From an uncultured Campylobacter sp. (GTDB lineage Bacteria > Campylobacterota > Campylobacteria > Campylobacterales > Campylobacteraceae): DNA of 64,000 bases. Of the stretch, positions 45,040-53,816 are shown one piece after another (position 1 is the first letter of the stretch; each line of letters starts with the position of its first letter). The stretch lies in contig NZ_CALKTT010000060.1 in NCBI RefSeq assembly GCF_937997535.1, positions 1 through 64,000 of the forward strand, in the 5' to 3' direction. A model generated the notes under the pieces. That model was not told where the DNA came from, ran no database searches, and saw only the letters and a program-made list of their open reading frames with translations. A program made the position numbers and the translations under genes.

Positions 45040-45951
45040 CTACGCGTCGCTTTTGCCCGCTTTTATCATCTTTATAAATTCCTTTGCGAGCTTGGATGGT
45101 TTTTTATACACGACCGAAAACGATACGTCCAAAAGCGGCTCATCCGCGACATCAAAGAGCGTGATGTAGTCCTTTTGCGTCTCAAAAATGTACCGCGCGA
45201 AGCTGAAGCTGACGCAAAGCCCCGCCGCGACCATCGCGTTAGCCACGTACAGATAGGAGGTGTCGCAGAAAATTTGAGGCGTAAAGCCGGCGTTTTCAAA
45301 TATCTTTTTGAAGTTCGACTCGCTTTTTAAAATTTTACTGCTGATTGCAAATTTATCGGATTTGAACTCGCTAAGCGCGATTTTAGGGTATTTCTCGGTA
45401 GAATTTATACTCGCTCGCGAAACGGCAGGATGAGAGGAGCAGACGCTTAGAAGAAGCCTGCGCTTTTTTATAAACTCGCACTCAAGCCCCTCCGCGACAA
45501 GCTCGCCGAAGTGCGCGGCATAGACGATGTCAAGCTCGCCGCTTTTTAGCATCTCGATGAGCGCAGGCTCGGAGTGAGCGTGCACGACCCTGATGTCGGC
45601 TTTGGAAAATCTGCTATAAAACATCGCGATGATCTTTTCGATAAATTTAAAGCTGGTCGAGGTTGCGCCGATTACGAGCTTGCCCGTCTTGATCGACGAA
45701 AGTCCGCGGATTTCGTTATTTAGCTCCTTATTGAGCCTAAGCATATTTTTCGCTCTGGCGATGTAAATTTCGCCCGCGTATGTAAGCTCAAGGCCGTTTT
45801 TTCTATCGAAAATTTCGATCCCGAGCTCCTTTTCTAAAAGCATAATGCTCTTTGAAAGCGACGGTTGTGCAATTCCAAGCTCGCTCGCCGCTTTTGTAAA
45901 GCTTTTAAGCTCCGAAATTTTTACCGCAAATTCCATATGTCGCAGGCTCAT
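45040..45951 (-). CDS. LysR-family transcriptional regulator
   Basis: A 303-residue LTTR. The N-terminal winged helix (SFTKAASELGIAQPSLSKSIMLLEKELG) is intact; the C-terminal effector-binding domain follows from about residue 90. It is divergently placed 140 bp from a periplasmic flavoprotein operon, the classical arrangement for a LysR regulator of the neighbouring genes. The effector is probably the substrate of that reductase, but it is unknown. Confidence 0.88.
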   Translation of the reverse strand: MSLRHMEFAVKISELKSFTKAASELGIAQPSLSKSIMLLEKELGIEIFDRKNGLELTYAGEIYIARAKNMLRLNKELNNEIRGLSSIKTGKLVIGATSTSFKFIEKIIAMFYSRFSKADIRVVHAHSEPALIEMLKSGELDIVYAAHFGELVAEGLECEFIKKRRLLLSVCSSHPAVSRASINSTEKYPKIALSEFKSDKFAISSKILKSESNFKKIFENAGFTPQIFCDTSYLYVANAMVAAGLCVSFSFARYIFETQKDYITLFDVADEPLLDVSFSVVYKKPSKLAKEFIKMIKAGKSDA

Positions 45952-45976
45952 TTTTTGCCCTTTCGGTTGAAATTTT

Positions 45977-45991
45977 ATAGCCTTTAGCTAT
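45977..45991. promoter_or_regulatory. Candidate LysR operator (T-N11-A palindrome)
   Basis: ATAGC-CTTTA-GCTAT, a perfect dyad with the T-N11-A layout bound by LysR-type regulators, lies 26-40 bp upstream of the lysR start and about 23 bp before the -35 of the divergent operon. This is the usual place for an autoregulation/activation site. Confidence 0.55.
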
Positions 45992-46013
45992 TAAATTATA
46001 TACCAAATAACAT

Positions 46014-46042
46014 TTGACTTACATAAAGATTTAATATAAAAT
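46014..46042 (+). promoter_or_regulatory. Sigma-70 promoter of the flavoprotein-cytochrome operon
   Basis: TTGACT (46014-46019), 17 bp spacer, then TAAAAT (46037-46042). The best-looking -35/-10 pair in this divergent region, 50 bp before the start codon. Confidence 0.6.
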
Positions 46043-46050
46043 TACGACAT

Positions 46051-46065
46051 TAATCTTTAAGATTA
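46051..46065. promoter_or_regulatory. Perfect dyad TAATCTT-T-AAGATTA near the transcription start
   Basis: A 15-bp palindrome just downstream of the -10 box, overlapping the expected +1 region. It could be an operator for a repressor, or a second site for the divergent LysR protein. Confidence 0.45.
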
Positions 46066-46091
46066 AAAAATCTCTAAGTAAAGGGGCAAAT

Positions 46092-47633
46092 ATGCAGAGA
46101 CGCGACATACTGAAAATGGGTATGGTAGGAGCCGGTGCACTCGCACTTAGCGCGGTAAATGCACAAGCAAGCGCGGTGGACGCAAAGGACGTCAAATTTG
46201 ACGAGGAGTGGGATGTAATCATCATCGGTAGCGGCTTTGCTGGACTTGCGGCGGGCTTAAAAGCAGCCGAAAAGGGCAACAAAGTCTTGATCCTCGAAAA
46301 GATGGGCCGCATCGGCGGCAACTCCGTCATCAACGGCGGCGGTATGAGCGTGCCAATGAACCCCGTGCAGGAAAAAACTGGCGTTAAAGACAGCAAAGAG
46401 CTATTTATGAACGACTGCCTAAAGGCGGGTCTTGGCATCAACCACCCCGAGCTTTTAAGCACCCTAGCCGATCGCGGCTTGGACGCGTTTAAATTCCTCG
46501 TCGATAGCGGCGTGCAATTTAAGATGGATCACTGCGCCCACTTCGGCGGACACAGCGTCGCGCGCTCGATGCTAACTACAAATGATAGCGGCTCTGGCTA
46601 CATCCAGCCGATGCTTGAAAAATTTGAAGCGCTAAAAGATAAGGGCTGCGAGCTTCGCCGCCGCGCTAAATTTGACGATTTCGTAATGGACGGAGATCGC
46701 GTGGCGGGCGTCGTAATCCGCGAGGAGTATAAATTTGATCCAAATCTCTACAGCGACGATCTTGAAAACACAAGCGGCACCAAAAAGACGCTCAAAGCCA
46801 AAAAGGGCGTAGTGCTCGCAGCGGGCGGATTTTGTCGCGATAAAATTTTCCGCAAGCTTCAAGATCCGCGCATCCCAGATGATGTCGATAGCACGAACCA
46901 CCCGGGAGCCACTGCGGGCGTGCTGCTAAAAGCCTTTGAGATCGGCGCGTATCCGGTGCAGGTCGATTGGATCCAGTTCGGTCCATGGGCGAGCCCCGAT
47001 GAGAAGGGCTTCGGTACCGCTCCGATCCTAACTCAGCAAGGCACCTTTAAATACGGCATCGCCGTGGACGTACGCACAGGAAAACGCTTTATGAACGAGC
47101 TTGCAGATCGCAAGACCCGCGCGGACGCGGAGTTTAAAATTTTACGCGAGGATCCGAAAGCCTATCCGATAACCTTCGCCGATACCAAAATGGCGTTTAA
47201 AGACCTAAGCGAAGAGGTTATTTCTAAAGGCATGGCAAGCGGTAAGTTAGTGGGCGAATGCGCTACGCTCGATGATATCGCTAAAAAATACGGCGTGCCT
47301 GCCGATGCGTTAAAAGAAACCGTTAAGAAATACAACGAAGGCGTCAAAGCAAAAAAAGACGAGTTCGGCAAGCAAGAAAGCGCGCTTAGCGAGATCAACG
47401 AAGCGGGACCTTTCTACGTCATCCGCCTCTCGCCGAAACCTCACCACACGATGGGCGGTCTAAAGATCAACACCAAAGCCGAGGTCTTATCATCTAAGAC
47501 GAATAAACCAATCCCAGGCCTCTGGGCTGCAGGCGAGATCACCGGCGGGACTCACGGCGCTAGCCGCTTAGGCACCGTCGCGATCACCGACTGCATAGTT
47601 TTCGGAATGATCGCGGGTGAGCAGATCGCTTAG
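46092..47633 (+). CDS. Periplasmic flavoprotein reductase (fumarate/urocanate/methacrylate reductase family)
   Basis: A 513-residue FAD enzyme with a Tat signal (QRRDILKMG, then hydrophobic stretch). The FAD dinucleotide motif is IIGSGFAGLAAGLKAAEKG near 42. Active-site elements of the FccA family are visible: GGHSVARSM, NELADRKTRADAE (proton-donor Arg region), PKPHHTMGGL and GGTHGASRLG. It lacks the haem domain; electrons probably come from the cytochrome encoded next. The substrate (fumarate, urocanate, methacrylate, cinnamate-type acid) is not decidable by eye. No covalent-FMN domain seen. Confidence 0.85.
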   Translation: MQRRDILKMGMVGAGALALSAVNAQASAVDAKDVKFDEEWDVIIIGSGFAGLAAGLKAAEKGNKVLILEKMGRIGGNSVINGGGMSVPMNPVQEKTGVKDSKELFMNDCLKAGLGINHPELLSTLADRGLDAFKFLVDSGVQFKMDHCAHFGGHSVARSMLTTNDSGSGYIQPMLEKFEALKDKGCELRRRAKFDDFVMDGDRVAGVVIREEYKFDPNLYSDDLENTSGTKKTLKAKKGVVLAAGGFCRDKIFRKLQDPRIPDDVDSTNHPGATAGVLLKAFEIGAYPVQVDWIQFGPWASPDEKGFGTAPILTQQGTFKYGIAVDVRTGKRFMNELADRKTRADAEFKILREDPKAYPITFADTKMAFKDLSEEVISKGMASGKLVGECATLDDIAKKYGVPADALKETVKKYNEGVKAKKDEFGKQESALSEINEAGPFYVIRLSPKPHHTMGGLKINTKAEVLSSKTNKPIPGLWAAGEITGGTHGASRLGTVAITDCIVFGMIAGEQIA

Positions 47634-47661
47634 CTAGTCTGAGCGCAAGCTCTTTAAAGCT

Positions 47662-47688
47662 TTGCCGGTAGCGAAAGCGGACCGGCAA
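47662..47688 (+). other. Intercistronic stem-loop between flavoprotein and cytochrome genes
   Basis: TTGCCGGT pairs with ACCGGCAA around an 11-nt loop. No T-run follows immediately, so it is more likely an mRNA stability or processing element, or a leaky attenuator, than a terminator. Confidence 0.5.
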
Positions 47689-47711
47689 GGCAGTTTTATA
47701 AAAGGTTGCAA

Positions 47712-48143
47712 ATGAAAAATTTCAGTTTTACGGCGCTGTTTCTGTGCTGTATCATCGCGACTTTGTTCGGCGCGCCGTCTGCCAACGACGCCAACGCCAC
47801 GAACATAGTCGTTTCAGATGAGCTTCGGGCAAAATACAAAATCAAACCTCATCACGAGCATTTGTCGTTTGACTGCGTTGATTGCCACGTAAATCAAGGA
47901 AGCGATCCGTCTAAATTTAAAAGTATCGGCGACAAGGGCTGTATCAGCTGCCACGGCGACAAAAAGAAGCTCGCTTTGAGGCTAAAATTTATGGATACGC
48001 TCAAGGCCAATCCGCACAACTCCGTCCACGACGGTCCTACGCTATACTGCGACGAATGCCACAACGAGCACAAGGCATCTACGAATATGTGTACCGAATG
48101 CCACGAGCACGAAGTGCCGCAATGGATGGGGGTGACACCATGA
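47712..48143 (+). CDS. Periplasmic tetrahaem cytochrome c
   Basis: A 143-residue exported protein: signal peptide at the N-terminus, then four CxxCH haem sites (CVDCH, CISCH, CDECH, CTECH) and several extra histidines suited to bis-His ligation. It resembles the small tetrahaem cytochromes and the haem domain of flavocytochrome c. I chose ATG 47712 (after AAAGG) rather than TTG 47706. It likely passes electrons from the membrane NapC/NrfH-type protein to the flavoprotein. Confidence 0.87.
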   Translation: MKNFSFTALFLCCIIATLFGAPSANDANATNIVVSDELRAKYKIKPHHEHLSFDCVDCHVNQGSDPSKFKSIGDKGCISCHGDKKKLALRLKFMDTLKANPHNSVHDGPTLYCDECHNEHKASTNMCTECHEHEVPQWMGVTP

Positions 48144-48811
48144 GAATTTCTAAAAAATTACTAGCGCTTATCATCTTAATAAGCGGCATTATAGGGTTTT
48201 TCGTCGTCGTGCCGGTGCACTATGCGCTTGAGAAAACGAGCACCGATAAATTCTGCGACGTCTGTCACGAGATGGATCCGATGGTGATCGCCTATCAAGA
48301 CGACGTCCACTCGGGCAAGGGCAAAACGGGCATCAAAGCTCAATGCGTCGATTGCCACCTGCCGCACGACAATATCGTAAAATACGTCTATCAAAAGGCC
48401 AAAAACGGCGTGCTAGAGGGTTACTCGCACTTCTTTGACGAGCCCGAAAAATTTGATTGGAACAAAAGGCGCGAAGAGCGCGAGCACTATGTGTTTGACA
48501 ACGGCTGCATGAGCTGCCACGCCACCGTGATCGACAGCAAAATCACCTCCGAGCAAGCACAGCGCATGCACGCGCACTACAAAAAGCTCCTAGGCACCGA
48601 GCGCGAGCTTAAATGCGCGAGCTGCCACGTAAGCGCAGGCCACGGCATCGGGCTTCGCAACTACCTAGAGTACTGGCGACCGACGTATAAAATTTACGAA
48701 AAGAAGATGATGCAGGAGAAGATCAAGGCGAAGAAGGAATTTTTCGGCGACGAGTATAAACCGAGCGCCGAAGAGCAGGCCTTTATGGACGCTTCTAGCA
48801 CGAAAAAATAA
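48140..48811 (+). CDS. NapC/NrfH-family tetrahaem quinol dehydrogenase
   Basis: A 223-residue membrane-anchored cytochrome. One N-terminal span (LLALIILISGIIGFFVVVP) is followed by four CxxCH sites (CDVCH followed by EMD, CVDCH, CMSCH, CASCH), as in NapC/NirT/NrfH proteins that oxidise menaquinol. ATG at 48140 overlaps the cytochrome stop (ATGA). With the two preceding genes it forms a menaquinol-to-periplasmic-reductase chain, comparable to the fccABC type set described in Wolinella. Confidence 0.88.
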   Translation: MRISKKLLALIILISGIIGFFVVVPVHYALEKTSTDKFCDVCHEMDPMVIAYQDDVHSGKGKTGIKAQCVDCHLPHDNIVKYVYQKAKNGVLEGYSHFFDEPEKFDWNKRREEREHYVFDNGCMSCHATVIDSKITSEQAQRMHAHYKKLLGTERELKCASCHVSAGHGIGLRNYLEYWRPTYKIYEKKMMQEKIKAKKEFFGDEYKPSAEEQAFMDASSTKK

Positions 48812-49196
48812 CGCCGCTTGAAATCCTAGAATTTCTAAATTTTAAAATTCCGCCGAGGTTTAGCTGAGACCTTGACGGGATTTTTGAAATTTTGACGAAA
48901 TTTTTGTGAGGTGTTTATTAAATTTATCAGCTTTTAGATTTAAAATTTACCAGAATTCTCGATTTAAAATTTCATCTATCAGACTATATTTAAACCAACC
49001 GCCCGCAACTTAAGTTTATACGCTTCTTACTCGCCAGGTCGTAAACGAAAAGTATCCAAAAAAACCCTTACAATTGCATCTCTATGAGCCTTACTATAGT
49101 GCTAACTTGATTTCATACTCACGATACATTTATGAGAGCATAAGGCTAGCATAAATTATCGAGAGTATAATCGAATTAAAATTTTAGGAGGAAGCG
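48812..49196. other. Intergenic region upstream of an AT-rich orphan gene
   Basis: About 385 bp, no gene recognised. The second half is AT-richer than the surroundings and carries a TATAAT at 49166-49171 and a strong AGGAGG ribosome binding site for the next gene. Confidence 0.5.
49166..49171 (+). promoter_or_regulatory. -10 box (TATAAT) of the orphan gene at 49197
   Basis: TATAAT 25 bp upstream of the start codon, followed by AGGAGG. An independent transcription unit. Confidence 0.55.
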
Positions 49197-49688
49197 ATGG
49201 CGTTTGTAGCGGAATATATTTCTAAAGAGGACTTGGAGAAATATGATATTATAAACATTATAAATACATGCTGCCGCAAGTATAATGAAGAAGAATACTC
49301 GGATTATTTAATTGATCAACTCTGCTGGGTGATTGATAGGCAAAGAGACGTTTGGCTAATATCTGTCGTTAATTTACATTTGCCAGATCATAGAGACGGA
49401 TGGAGCGGGGAACGGATCTGGGTTTTGCACTATGATGATCAAGATATTGAGCTTGATTTAAGAGATATAAACAATAAAAATACTAGCACAAAAATTACGG
49501 ACAACCCTTTTAAAATCTTATATGAATTAAAGTCTATAAAAACCCATACTTATGGTATATCAAGGGATGAGATAGTTAAAATTTTAAAAGACGCATTAGA
49601 AGAGTATAGGGGCGGTGCAAGTTTAAATAAATTTGTCCCGAAAGAAAATATTCAAGTAACTTTCGTATCAAAAGATTTAAAACGCTAG
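49197..49688 (+). CDS. Orphan hypothetical protein, AT-rich, probably acquired
   Basis: A 163-residue soluble acidic protein not recognised. Features: Trp-rich central part (LCWVIDRQRDVWLISVVNL, ERIWVLHYDDQDIELDL) and a helical end. Base and codon use differ sharply from neighbours (ATA, AAT, GAT, TTA frequent; few GCG/CGC), which suggests horizontal acquisition. Size, acidity and solitary location would suit an immunity-type or phage-related protein, but there is no direct evidence. It has an optimal AGGAGG site and its own promoter. Confidence 0.65.
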   Translation: MAFVAEYISKEDLEKYDIINIINTCCRKYNEEEYSDYLIDQLCWVIDRQRDVWLISVVNLHLPDHRDGWSGERIWVLHYDDQDIELDLRDINNKNTSTKITDNPFKILYELKSIKTHTYGISRDEIVKILKDALEEYRGGASLNKFVPKENIQVTFVSKDLKR

Positions 49689-50016
49689 AAAGGTATATTT
49701 CTTGTAATTGTAAGGAAATCTCTAAAATTTTTATAAATTTAAAATTCCTATAAAGCGCGCAGAACAAAATCCTCGTCAAAATTTCAACACCCAAGCTTTA
49801 TTTAAATTTCGGTATGTCAAAGCTCTGCGGCAAAATTTTAGATAAATTTTACCTCCGTTTCATTTAAAATTTAAGAGCATGTTTAAATTTAAGGAGCTAG
49901 GATGAAACATTTATCAAGCACGAGCCCGTTTGATAATGCACGATGAGGAAGAGTAAATTTTTCGGGTTTAAACGCCCTTTTTTGCGTCATATACGAGGCA
50001 AAATAATGTAAATAAG
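49689..50016. other. Intergenic region with a possible 14-codon minigene
   Basis: AAGGAG at 49891 is followed by ATG at 49902 and a 14-residue frame (MKHLSSTSPFDNAR) ending at 49946. Just after it comes a weak hairpin around GGGTTTAAACGCCC followed by a T-run (near 49965-49983). It could be the leftover start of a deleted gene, a leader peptide, or chance. Nothing else is seen. Confidence 0.3.
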
Positions 50017-50041
50017 AAAGAGCGGAAATACTCCGCTCTTT
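50017..50041 (-). terminator. Rho-independent terminator of the porin gene
   Basis: Perfect 10-bp stem AAAGAGCGGA / TCCGCTCTTT with a 5-nt loop, 7 bp after the porin stop on the minus strand; read in that direction the stem runs into a TTTCTTATTT stretch. One of the clearest terminators in the window. Confidence 0.75.
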
Positions 50042-50047
50042 AAAGCT

Positions 50048-51439
50048 TTAGTCGCCGCTTAGATCAAATTTATACGCAGCTTGCAACCATATCTCATTCT
50101 CGTCGAACTTCCTATTTACGCCGCTAGCGTAGTGGTCGCTTCTCTCAAGCGCAGTGTAGGTTACGCCCAAGCTTAGCCCCTTAACGGCCTTAGGAGCGTA
50201 GTTTGCCGTTACCGCCCAGCCCTCTACGTCCATGCTGGTGCCGACCTTTTGGCCCGCAGCCCCGCTAGCATTGATATTATTTGTGCCGCCTACTCTGTCT
50301 TGATCGCCCTTTACGTAGTGCAGCGCGGTTTTGAGGCCGTCCAGACCGATAGCGCCGAAGTCGTAATCAAGCACGACCTTGTGCGTATCCATACCCGCAT
50401 ATCCTGTGAAGACGAACGGACCTCTAATAGGCAGTGCGGTATATGATCCCGGGCCGTTGCCGACGCCCAAAATAACGGCATCATCATCGCTAACGGTCGT
50501 ATAGGCATACGATAGACCGAATCCGAAAAACTCGCTAACCGAGACTCTTGCACCGAACATATCGCCGTCAAGCTTTCTTGGCTCCAGCCCTCCGTTTACG
50601 CGTGAGCCTTTGTAGTTAAAATCAAATCCCAGCTTTAAAATTTCTCCTACCGGCACTTTTACATTCGCCTCGGCAAGATATAGGCTAACATCGCCGTCTT
50701 TTAATGCGTTAGCGGGTTTTACGTCCGTTACCGCTGCGTAAGCGCCGGTTAAAGTAGTATAAGGCAAGGATTTGTTTTGAACGTATGCAGAGAAGATATT
50801 TTCAAATTTTACGGCGACAGGACCGGTCATATTACCCAGAATCACTCTATCTTTAAATAAAGGAGCCTTTCCTTCGCCTGCCGGAGCGCCCATAGCGGTT
50901 TTGCTCCTTCCTTGGAATTTATAAAACCATCCGCCCCACAATGTAGTATCGGGGATATCTTTATTGGATATCGCCACGCCCTCGAAAGCCTCTTTAAACG
51001 CCCTCGTATAGTTGCCAGCAACGAGCGGAGTTACGACATATTGTCTACCTGCCTTTATATCGGTATTTCCTATGCCGTATCCTAGGTATAATTCCGATAA
51101 TACCGCACCTTTAGTATACCACTCCTTATCGTAGGCGATCTTATTGCTTGAGCCTACGTGATACGGCATCAACCAGCCCTGTCCGGTAAGCCCTATTCTA
51201 AAGCCGTAAAGAGGATCGGTAACGTATCCGAGCTCAAGACCCACGCCGAATGCCTCGTAGTCGTTATCGCCCGTAGCAGCTTCGCCTCTATTATCTACGG
51301 TTTTACTGGCGTAAGTTGTCTTTACCGTTCCGCCAAGCTTACCATTAGTGATCGCTTCGGCTACGCTATCCGCCGCGCTTAGCGAGGACACTGCACATGC
51401 GCAAAACGCCGCAGCTAAACTTAGTTTGATGAGTTTCAT
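50048..51439 (-). CDS. Outer-membrane porin (Opr/OprD-like family)
   Basis: A 463-residue exported beta-barrel: signal peptide KLIKLSLAAAFCACAVSSLSAAD, mature start DSVAEAITNGKLGGTVKTTY (read in two parts), and alternating amphipathic strands to a C-terminal aromatic-rich strand IWLQAAYKFDLSGD. The opening ..GKLGGTVKTTYASKTVD.. is typical of Campylobacterota Opr-family porins. It has a strong ribosome binding site, a TATAAT promoter and a clear terminator, so it is a well-expressed single gene. Transported solutes unknown. Confidence 0.82.
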   Translation of the reverse strand: MKLIKLSLAAAFCACAVSSLSAADSVAEAITNGKLGGTVKTTYASKTVDNRGEAATGDNDYEAFGVGLELGYVTDPLYGFRIGLTGQGWLMPYHVGSSNKIAYDKEWYTKGAVLSELYLGYGIGNTDIKAGRQYVVTPLVAGNYTRAFKEAFEGVAISNKDIPDTTLWGGWFYKFQGRSKTAMGAPAGEGKAPLFKDRVILGNMTGPVAVKFENIFSAYVQNKSLPYTTLTGAYAAVTDVKPANALKDGDVSLYLAEANVKVPVGEILKLGFDFNYKGSRVNGGLEPRKLDGDMFGARVSVSEFFGFGLSYAYTTVSDDDAVILGVGNGPGSYTALPIRGPFVFTGYAGMDTHKVVLDYDFGAIGLDGLKTALHYVKGDQDRVGGTNNINASGAAGQKVGTSMDVEGWAVTANYAPKAVKGLSLGVTYTALERSDHYASGVNRKFDENEIWLQAAYKFDLSGD

Positions 51440-51483
51440 TCGAAATCTCCTTTCATAAAGATTTACAAATATTTATAAAATGA

Positions 51484-51489
51484 ATTATA
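51484..51489 (-). promoter_or_regulatory. -10 box (TATAAT) of the porin gene
   Basis: On the minus strand TTTGATATAATTC, 45 nt before the porin ATG, with AAAGGAGATTTCGA as ribosome binding site. No clear -35. Confidence 0.6.
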
Positions 51490-51807
51490 TCAAACAATCT
51501 CGCTGTTTGCGATAAAAAAGGTGGAAATTCAAAATAGAATTACGCAACTTTGTAAAGATTAAATTAATGAATAGTGAAATTTATCGCCCGATTTATGATT
51601 TCATGATTTGACGGATATTTTCGGCTCGCGCTCCAACCTCGACTCGCGAATAAAAGCGATCGAAACCTCAAAATTTCTAAAACGCCAAACCGAGCCGCCA
51701 AATAAAATTTTTACCGAAATTAAAGGGTGAAATTCCACCGCTTTTAAATTTTAAAATTTAAAAAGCTCGTGAAGTTTGCCTGCAGAAATTTCTTTTTAAA
51801 TTTAAAA

Positions 51808-51835
51808 CGCGGCTACATAGATATATGCAGCCGCG
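51808..51835 (-). terminator. Rho-independent terminator of htpG
   Basis: Stem CGCGGCT with AGCCGCG, extended by CATA/TATG past one mismatch, then on the minus strand a TTTTAAATTTAAA run. It lies about 40 bp after the htpG stop. Confidence 0.65.
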
Positions 51836-51876
51836 CGGAATTTTGCTAGCAGATCGAAGCTCTAAATTTAGATAAT

Positions 51877-53718
51877 CTATAGAGCCTTTGCGATCAGCTC
51901 GTTTACGTTTTTGATAAACTCGCTCGGATTTTCAAGCTCCTGCCCCTCGCTAAGGCGCGCCAGATCGTAGATTATTTCAGATACTTGCGGCAGCATTAGT
52001 TTGTCGGACTGTAGCTTTTTGATGATCTCGTGATCGGCGTTGATCTCCAAAATCGGCTTTATTGGCGGCAGATTGCGGTTTCCCATCTGCTTAAGCAGCT
52101 GCTGCGTCGCAAAATCGGGATCGTTCTCGTCAAAAACAAGGCATGAAAGCGAGCCGCTTAGACGCGATGAAATTTTAACGTCCTTGACGCGTTCGCCTAA
52201 AATTTCTTTGATCTTTGCGGCGATCTCTTTGGCTTGCGGCGTCGCGGTATCGTCGCTCACAGCTTCTTGCTTGATCGAAGTCGCATTTTTAACCGGCGTC
52301 TTATCAAACTCAAAAACGCCCGGCATCACGATCGTATCGATCTCATCGTCGCAGAGTAGCACCTCCGTGCCTTCGGCGTTAAATTTCTCGATCAGAGGCG
52401 AGCTTTTAAGCATCGCGGCGCTGTTTCCCGCGATATAATAGATCTCTTTTTGACCCTCTTTCATTTTTTCCTTATACTCGCTAAGCATGATGAGCCCGTC
52501 TCGCAGGTTTGATTTGAAAAGACAAAGCTTTAAAATTTCCTCTTTATTTGCGCCGAAGCCGTAAAGCCCCTCTTTCAAAACCTTGCCGAATAATTCGTAA
52601 AATTTTATGTATTTTTCGCGATCGTTCTGCAAAAGTTTCTGCAGCTCGGATAGAATTTTTTTCACGCTCTGTTCGCGGACGTAGGCAAGAATTCGATTTT
52701 CTTGCAGAATTTCGCGGCTTACGTTTAGCGGCAGATCCTCGACGTCCATTATGCCGCGCACGAAGCGCAGATAGCTAGGCAGTAGCTCTTTGGCGTCGTC
52801 GGTGATGAAAACGCGCTTGACGTAGAGCTTTACGCCGCTTTGATAATCGACGCGGTATAGATCGAAAGGCTCGCTGCTCGGCACGTAAAAAAGCGTCGTG
52901 TATTCGTGCGTGCCCTCGGCCTTGGTGTGGATGTAAAATAGCGGATCGCCGCTGTCGTGGCTGATCTGCTTGTAAAATTCATTGTAATCGCCAGACTTTA
53001 GGCTGCTTTTTGGCAGCTGCCAAAGCGCGCTCGCGCGGTTGATCTGGACGTTTTTAACCTCGCTATGTCCCTGCTCGCCCTCTTTTTGCGCGGGTACGTA
53101 TTCTTCCTTATCCATAAAGATCGGATAAGGGATGTGGTTGGAGTATTTTTTGATGATGCCTTCCAGCCTATATTCGTCCAAAAACTCCTCATCTTTCATA
53201 TGCAGGATTATCGTCGTGCCGAAGTCCTCTTTCTCCGCCTTTTCGACCATGTAGTTGCTCGCGTCGCTGCTCCATTTATAGCCGTCCTGCGAGAGCGGCT
53301 TGCGGCTGATAACATCGATACGGTCCGCTACCATAAACGCCGAATAAAACCCGACGCCGAACTGCCCGATGAGGTTACTGTCCTTCGCCGCATCGCCGCT
53401 AAGGCTCGCCATAAAGCCCTTCGTGCCGCTGCGCGCGATGGTGCCTAGATTGCTCTCTAGCTCGGCTTCGTCCATGCCTATGCCGTTGTCGCCGATGCTT
53501 AGCGTTTTGGCCTCTTTGTCGATCTTTATATCGATGCGCGGCACATACGAAAGCGCCTTGTAATCGTCATTCGTAAGGCTTAGATAGTTTAATTTATCCA
53601 GCGCGTCGCTTGCGTTTGAGATCAGCTCGCGCAAAAAAATCTCCTTGTTTGAATAAAGCGAATGGATCATCAAATTTAGTAGATCATTCACTTCGGTCTT
53701 AAATTTTTTCTTTGCCAT
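51877..53718 (-). CDS. htpG: Hsp90-family chaperone HtpG
   Basis: ATP-dependent cytosolic chaperone, 613 residues. The GHKL ATPase elements are NASDALDKL near residue 35, IGDNGIGM near 75 and [12 protein letters not shown] near 118. The middle and C-terminal dimerisation domains follow with the family-typical [19 protein letters not shown] start preceded by AAGGACC. A single gene with a canonical sigma-70 promoter and heat-shock-like operator candidates upstream. Confidence 0.97.
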   Translation of the reverse strand: MAKKKFKTEVNDLLNLMIHSLYSNKEIFLRELISNASDALDKLNYLSLTNDDYKALSYVPRIDIKIDKEAKTLSIGDNGIGMDEAELESNLGTIARSGTKGFMASLSGDAAKDSNLIGQFGVGFYSAFMVADRIDVISRKPLSQDGYKWSSDASNYMVEKAEKEDFGTTIILHMKDEEFLDEYRLEGIIKKYSNHIPYPIFMDKEEYVPAQKEGEQGHSEVKNVQINRASALWQLPKSSLKSGDYNEFYKQISHDSGDPLFYIHTKAEGTHEYTTLFYVPSSEPFDLYRVDYQSGVKLYVKRVFITDDAKELLPSYLRFVRGIMDVEDLPLNVSREILQENRILAYVREQSVKKILSELQKLLQNDREKYIKFYELFGKVLKEGLYGFGANKEEILKLCLFKSNLRDGLIMLSEYKEKMKEGQKEIYYIAGNSAAMLKSSPLIEKFNAEGTEVLLCDDEIDTIVMPGVFEFDKTPVKNATSIKQEAVSDDTATPQAKEIAAKIKEILGERVKDVKISSRLSGSLSCLVFDENDPDFATQQLLKQMGNRNLPPIKPILEINADHEIIKKLQSDKLMLPQVSEIIYDLARLSEGQELENPSEFIKNVNELIAKAL

Positions 53719-53747
53719 TATGCGGTCCTTTTTGAAAATTTTGGCAG

Positions 53748-53776
53748 ATTATATCATGGAGTGCTAATCTTGTCAA
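53748..53776 (-). promoter_or_regulatory. Canonical sigma-70 promoter of htpG
   Basis: On the minus strand TTGACA, 17-bp spacer, TATAAT: a perfect consensus pair, 30 bp from the start codon. The spacer contains TTAGCACTC, one exact arm of the CIRCE element bound by HrcA. The other arm would fall at 53741-53749 and matches only partly (5 of 9). Confidence 0.8.
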
Positions 53777-53789
53777 GAGTAGAATAAAT

Positions 53790-53816
53790 AAACTTGATAT
53801 GAATCCTATCAAGTTT
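53790..53816. promoter_or_regulatory. HAIR-like inverted repeat upstream of htpG
   Basis: AAACTTGATA-N7-TATCAAGTTT, a perfect 10-bp inverted repeat. The core CTTGATA-N7-TATCAAG resembles the HAIR element (CTTGAGT-N7-ACTCAAG) recognised by HspR, the heat-shock repressor known in Campylobacter and Helicobacter. It lies just upstream of the htpG -35. Confidence 0.6.

Larger units (their letters stand above)
51440..51876. other. Intergenic region between porin and htpG
   Basis: About 437 bp, no gene seen. It contains the porin promoter at its left end and the htpG terminator at its right end; the middle is AAATTTTAAAATTT-type repeat. Confidence 0.55.

Noticed and set aside
44727..45077. Forward ORF between the APE cluster and lysR
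   Set aside because: Composition matches translated repeat DNA, and its end overlaps the lysR gene on the opposite strand; no start signal.
46092..47633. Plain cytoplasmic fumarate reductase subunit FrdA
   Set aside because: The Tat signal and the following periplasmic cytochrome genes place it in the soluble periplasmic flavoprotein group; no FrdB/FrdC partners are nearby.
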